A stretch of 64,000 nucleotides of DNA from positions 1-64,000 of the forward strand of contig CALSMK010000002.1 in NCBI GenBank assembly GCA_943787435.1. The letters are read 5' to 3'. Positions 60,855 to 64,000 of the stretch are shown here, piece by piece. The stretch's first letter is position 1. Every line of letters starts with the position of its first letter. Source of the DNA: an uncultured Flavobacteriales bacterium (GTDB lineage: Bacteria; Bacteroidota; Bacteroidia; Flavobacteriales_D; Sanyastnellaceae). Under the pieces are notes generated by a model. That model searched no databases, had not been told where the DNA came from, and was given only the letters and a program-made list of their open reading frames with translations. Position numbers and translations under genes: made by a program.

Positions 60855-61919
60855 TCATGTGAAAACCTCAAGCACCCTTTCGGTAGCGTGTCCATCCCAC
60901 AAATCAGGAATTTTTGCATGGGAACAATCCATCTCACGAATGGCCTTTGAGATGGAATCCAACTTGGACTCCACAAGGACATTGGTACCGATTTCACAGG
61001 TGATGGGCCTTTCTGTATTGGGTCTTACTGTGATGCAAGGAACCTGCTTGAAAGTTGACTCTTCTTGAATCCCTCCTGAATCCGTCAAGATGAATTCGGC
61101 ACTCTCGACCAACCGCTGAAAAGCAAAATATCCCAAAGGCTCAGTCAAAACGAGATGGCCCACATCCATCAAAGCCGACTTGAGCCCAAACTCCTCAAAA
61201 CGGGCCAATGTCCTCGGATGCATTGGGAACAATACTTTCCTAGGCGCACACAGACCCAATACATCGATGATCAATTGAAGTCCTTCTAAATGATCAACCG
61301 TTGCTGGCCTATGCATGGTCATGAGCACAAATTTCCCCTCCTCCAATTGGCATTCAGAGAGGATCGAAGAAGCTTGAATCTGAGGCTGGAACGCCACCAG
61401 AGTGTCAATCATGGTGTTCCCCACGAAATGAATCCGTTTCGACCCATCCACGACATCAGTGAGGTTGTGTAACCCACTCTTTTCAGTCACAAAAAGATGA
61501 TCCGATATTTCGTCCACCAAAATCCGATTGATTTCTTCTGGCATGGTTCGATCATGCGACCGCAATCCACTTTCTAAATGGGCCAGAGGAGTGCCCGTTT
61601 TGTTCGCAGCAATGGCCGCAGCAAGGGTTGAATTGACATCTCCTGGTGTCAGCAAGACGTCGGGCTTCACATCTGCAATCACGTCTGTCAGCCCCATGAT
61701 CATTTCACCAATTTGAGCAGACGGTCCTCTCGCCTTTAAAGAAATCAATCGATCAGGCCTCAAGTCAAATTGATCAAAAAAGACTTTGGCCATGTTGTGG
61801 TCATAGTGCTGACCAGTATGGACAATCAATACATCCAAGCCCATTGCTGCAGCCACGGCTTTGAAGCGGGTCACCTTTATGAAGTTCGGGCGAGTCCCAA
61901 CAGAAATGAGAATTCTCAT
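60855..61919 (-). CDS. wecB: UDP-N-acetylglucosamine 2-epimerase (second copy)
   Basis: 354 residues from ATG 61919, which overlaps the stop of the upstream glycosyltransferase (ATGA). Motifs: ISVGTRPNFIKVTRF, VHTGQHYDHNMAKVF, PGDVNSTLAAAIAANKTGTPLAHLESGLRSHDRTMPEEINRILVDEISDHLF, MTMHRPAT, FPMHPRT, LTDSGGIQEEST and TVRPNTERPIT. Same reaction as the first copy, but with different key loops (PGDVNST here against YGDTDAT there), so it comes from another branch and probably serves the local glycan. Confidence 0.93.
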   Translation of the reverse strand: MRILISVGTRPNFIKVTRFKAVAAAMGLDVLIVHTGQHYDHNMAKVFFDQFDLRPDRLISLKARGPSAQIGEMIMGLTDVIADVKPDVLLTPGDVNSTLAAAIAANKTGTPLAHLESGLRSHDRTMPEEINRILVDEISDHLFVTEKSGLHNLTDVVDGSKRIHFVGNTMIDTLVAFQPQIQASSILSECQLEEGKFVLMTMHRPATVDHLEGLQLIIDVLGLCAPRKVLFPMHPRTLARFEEFGLKSALMDVGHLVLTEPLGYFAFQRLVESAEFILTDSGGIQEESTFKQVPCITVRPNTERPITCEIGTNVLVESKLDSISKAIREMDCSHAKIPDLWDGHATERVLEVFT

Positions 61920-63154
61920 GGTTGCAGTTTTTGATAAAAACCCGATAAAAGTTCTCCTGTGGTTTCCCAACTCAAAGGTCCAGCCGAGGCTGTCTTCGCC
62001 CGCTCCACGCGCATCATTTCATCATCCTTTGCATTGTAGATTCTGACCACTTGCTGAGCGCATGATTTCGGGTCATCGGCGTCAAAAACCCACCCCCCAT
62101 CGCAGCTTTTGACCACACGCCGCAACGGTGCGCAACTGCTCACCAAAGTCGGCTTGCCGCTCAACATGGATTGGAACAGTTTGTGAGGGATGACGGCTTC
62201 AGTTTGCCGGTTGCTGTTGTGGGGAATGATGTTCACATCGGAGTGCATCATGTAGCTGGACACATGATGAAAAGGCACTTTGCCATAGAACTTGACCCAA
62301 TGATTTAATTGAAGGGCATCGACAATTTCTGACAATGCATTTAACACAGATGGACTTCCGGGGCCGATGATGTTCAATCGGGCATGGGGAATCTCCTCTC
62401 GAATGTATTCCATCGCCCGGATGGCGGTATCAACGCCGCGATGAGGGCCTATGCCCCCTATGTAGGTGATGTTAAAGTGTTGTTCAGACAACACTTCTTT
62501 TTTTGAAAGACTCGGGTATCGGTCATGAAACCCCTTGTATTCCGTGTTGGACACCAAAAGGGTTTTTGCCTCAGATATATCGCATTCTCGCCGCAGCCTT
62601 TCCTGCATTTCAAGCACGGAAACGATCACAAAATCAACAGCCTGGACCATGCGACGCTCATATTTAAGCCAACGGTCTTGATGAAAGAAGATTCGATTCT
62701 TCAGTCTCTTGAGGGGATTGGCCTGCCAATGGGTCCATGTGGCCAAACCATCCGCATAATTCTCGTGCAAGTCGAGAATACAGGGCACATTGAGTTCCCG
62801 GGCCAGTTTTAATGCGGTCTTGGCCAGTGGGAGATCGTGGACGTGAACCGCATCGACTGTCATTCCTTCTGACCATTTTTTAGCCTCCCGAAATACATCT
62901 CGAAAGAAAAAGTCAATCGCTCCAAAAATATCGTGCCAGCCTTTTTTATTGAACTGGTCATTCGCCGATGGTATGCGCATGCGGACCACATTGAGCCCTC
63001 CAATGTCTTCATGAATCGCCTCCCCGATTCTTCGCGCGCAGAACAAGGTCACTTGGAAACCAGCACCGATCAGTGCATTGGCCTCTTTTTCCACCCGGAT
63101 GTCACTCGGATATGCCGCGTCAAGCAGCATCAAAACATGTCTTTTTTTCGTCAC
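61916..63154 (-). CDS. Glycosyltransferase, GT4-like
   Basis: 412 residues from GTG 63154, which overlaps the methyltransferase stop (GTGA). An upstream in-frame ATG (63232) lies inside that gene. HVLMLLDAAYPSDIRVEKEANALIGAGFQVTLFC, DAVHVHDLPLAKTALKLARELNVPCILDLHENY, FNITYIGGIGPHRGVDTAIRAMEYIREEIPHARLNIIG, VIPHKLFQSMLSGKPTLVSSCAPLRRVV. Typical GT4 layout. Translationally coupled on both sides, so it acts with the methyltransferase and wecB on one glycan. Confidence 0.9.
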   Translation of the reverse strand: MTKKRHVLMLLDAAYPSDIRVEKEANALIGAGFQVTLFCARRIGEAIHEDIGGLNVVRMRIPSANDQFNKKGWHDIFGAIDFFFRDVFREAKKWSEGMTVDAVHVHDLPLAKTALKLARELNVPCILDLHENYADGLATWTHWQANPLKRLKNRIFFHQDRWLKYERRMVQAVDFVIVSVLEMQERLRRECDISEAKTLLVSNTEYKGFHDRYPSLSKKEVLSEQHFNITYIGGIGPHRGVDTAIRAMEYIREEIPHARLNIIGPGSPSVLNALSEIVDALQLNHWVKFYGKVPFHHVSSYMMHSDVNIIPHNSNRQTEAVIPHKLFQSMLSGKPTLVSSCAPLRRVVKSCDGGWVFDADDPKSCAQQVVRIYNAKDDEMMRVERAKTASAGPLSWETTGELLSGFYQKLQP

Positions 63155-63711
63155 TTGACTGTTCTTTCTGCTCGAACGAGATAGTAGCGGGGATAAAACC
63201 GCCTTAAAAAAGGCCGGACACCGTTGGGCCAAGGAATGTAAGAAGTGTGCTTTTCGCGATGGGTAATGGTCCAGCCGCTCTTGCGAAGAAGTAAATCAAA
63301 CTGCCAAGGTTCAAACTCGTGGTAATGTTCATCGAAAGGATCCTCTTCTAAGTTGCCTCGATAAGCTGGGGAGAACCACAATGCAACGGGCACCGAAGCA
63401 ATTAACACGGGCGCCTCAATGTCCTGAAGCAAAGGAAGAGGATTCACCATATGCTCAAACACCTCGAAAGAGGTAAAGACATCGAAACCTTTTTGTTTGA
63501 CAGCGTCACATCCAAAATCAAGATCATCTGAAAAAGCGTTCTCAACCAAATACCCCCGTTCAATCAACTTTTTGGACATCGGATTCGGCACACCCAGGTC
63601 CAAAATCTTACCTCCACCTGGAACATGGGTTTTCACGAATGCACAAGTCCATTCGAACCGCTTTGCTAAGGCAGCGTTTCCACTGGCATAATTCTTTTCA
63701 TTCAATACCAT
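63151..63711 (-). CDS. SAM-dependent methyltransferase, class I
   Basis: 186 residues. SAM motif GGGKILDLGVPNPMSKKLIERGY, acidic DDLDFGCDAV, and FDVFTSFEVFEHMVNPLPLLQDIEAPVLIASVPVALWFSPAYRGN, DEHYHEFEPWQFDLLLRKSGW. The EHYHEF and EVFEHMVNP phrases fit small methyltransferases found in glycan clusters. First gene of the minus-strand cluster. Acceptor may be a sugar hydroxyl; not shown by sequence. Confidence 0.85.
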   Translation of the reverse strand: MVLNEKNYASGNAALAKRFEWTCAFVKTHVPGGGKILDLGVPNPMSKKLIERGYLVENAFSDDLDFGCDAVKQKGFDVFTSFEVFEHMVNPLPLLQDIEAPVLIASVPVALWFSPAYRGNLEEDPFDEHYHEFEPWQFDLLLRKSGWTITHREKHTSYIPWPNGVRPFLRRFYPRYYLVRAERTVK

Positions 63712-63771
63712 TACAACCCTTTTTTCAAGCGATGCGTGTACTTCCGAGTCCCCTCAAAGTACCTGAAAAGA

Positions 63772-63779
63772 CAAATTTA
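63772..63779 (-). promoter_or_regulatory. -7 element TAAATTTG before the glycan cluster
   Basis: Exact TAnnTTTG match on the minus strand, 60 nt before the methyltransferase ATG (63711). No TTG at the usual -33 distance. Possible promoter for the whole methyltransferase-to-glycosyltransferase operon. Confidence 0.4.
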
Positions 63780-63843
63780 TGACACCCAATACCCCATAAA
63801 TTCAGCAGGGAATTTGTGCCCGCCCCCTAATCAGGAACGCAAC

Positions 63844-64000
63844 TTACGTTTTTTCACCTGCGTCTCCCTTTGAACCGCCATCATCCGTCGCGCCGCTTTT
63901 GGCCTTGCGGTAGGTGAAGGAGTTGAAGACTTTGCGCTTGGCAAATCTGTACTGGTTGTCGGCGTTCAGGAACTTATTGAACAGCTGGCCATTCACTCCA
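63844..64000 (-). CDS. C-terminal fragment of a gene cut by the window edge
   Basis: The minus strand is open from the right edge down to a TAA at 63844, encoding about 51 residues: GVNGQLFNKFLNADNQYRF, AKRKVFNSFTYRK, AKSGATDDGGSKGDAGEKT. It ends in a polar, charged tail. No family can be named from this much. Same strand as the glycan cluster, 132 nt upstream of the methyltransferase start. Reading frame and stop are direct; the gene call is inference. Confidence 0.5.
   Translation of the reverse strand, partial: GVNGQLFNKFLNADNQYRFAKRKVFNSFTYRKAKSGATDDGGSKGDAGEKT

Overview
The window reads as a piece of a Bacteroidota chromosome, most likely a marine Flavobacteriales-type organism. The reasons are: six secreted proteins ending in type IX secretion (T9SS) sorting domains; two TonB-dependent receptors, one with a carboxypeptidase-regulatory-like N-terminal domain; a BatA-type protein; the Bacteroidota families TIGR02757 and DUF3467; and -7 promoter elements of the TAnnTTTG type instead of Shine-Dalgarno sites. 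Hand counts give about 55-57% GC for most lines and clearly less in the last 4 kb. No rRNA, tRNA, CRISPR array, IS element or phage gene was seen.

Layout. 1-1.3 kb: a PLP-enzyme-like gene running off the left edge. 1.5-2.9: a secreted alpha/beta hydrolase with a frameshift. 3.0-8.2: six minus-strand genes, nearly all overlapping (TPR protein, phosphosulfolactate synthase-like, rhodanese, DUF368 polyprenyl-phosphate translocase family, shikimate dehydrogenase, membrane protein). 8.3-13.1: glmM, cysteine desulfurase, murQ and small proteins. 13.1-19.4: an exported arsenate-reductase-like lipoprotein, an MnmD-NUDIX fusion, TIGR02757, a BatA protein and a dihydroorotase-family protein lacking its HxH. 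19.4-24.5: DUF3467, a YjjG-type nucleotidase, a polysaccharide deacetylase-like protein, wecB, radC and rpsT. 24.5-32: a lipoprotein, a small secreted protein and a lamin-tail/TonB-receptor/phospholipase-D operon. 32-42: patatin, histidine kinase, di-haem peroxidase (frameshifted), CotH protein, rluF, FAD oxidoreductase, thioredoxin and a four-repeat fasciclin protein. 42-50: cysQ, glycosyltransferase, flippase, cupin, a leucine-rich-repeat protein (frameshifted) and an O-antigen-ligase-like protein. 50-59.4: tag, purT, a PLD lipoprotein beside a second TonB receptor, MscS, serine hydrolase and a secreted esterase. 59.4-63.7: an AT-richer glycan operon (methyltransferase, two glycosyltransferases, a second wecB). 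A further gene fragment runs off the right edge.

Themes. Envelope and glycan biology dominates: peptidoglycan-precursor and recycling enzymes, undecaprenyl-phosphate handling, two UDP-GlcNAc epimerases, a flippase and an O-antigen-type ligase. Secreted scavenging is the second theme: two TonB receptors, each followed directly by a phospholipase-D-superfamily gene. One of these pairs also carries a lamin-tail protein and OB-fold domains reminiscent of extracellular nucleases; this is my best candidate for an undescribed functional module. Two genome-level signals stand out. Four genes are each split by exactly one extra base in a homopolymer (T4, G6, G6, A6), while longer runs, including G9 in a receptor, are in frame. 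Many genes have a -7-like element only 4-6 nt before the start codon, which suggests near-leaderless transcripts.
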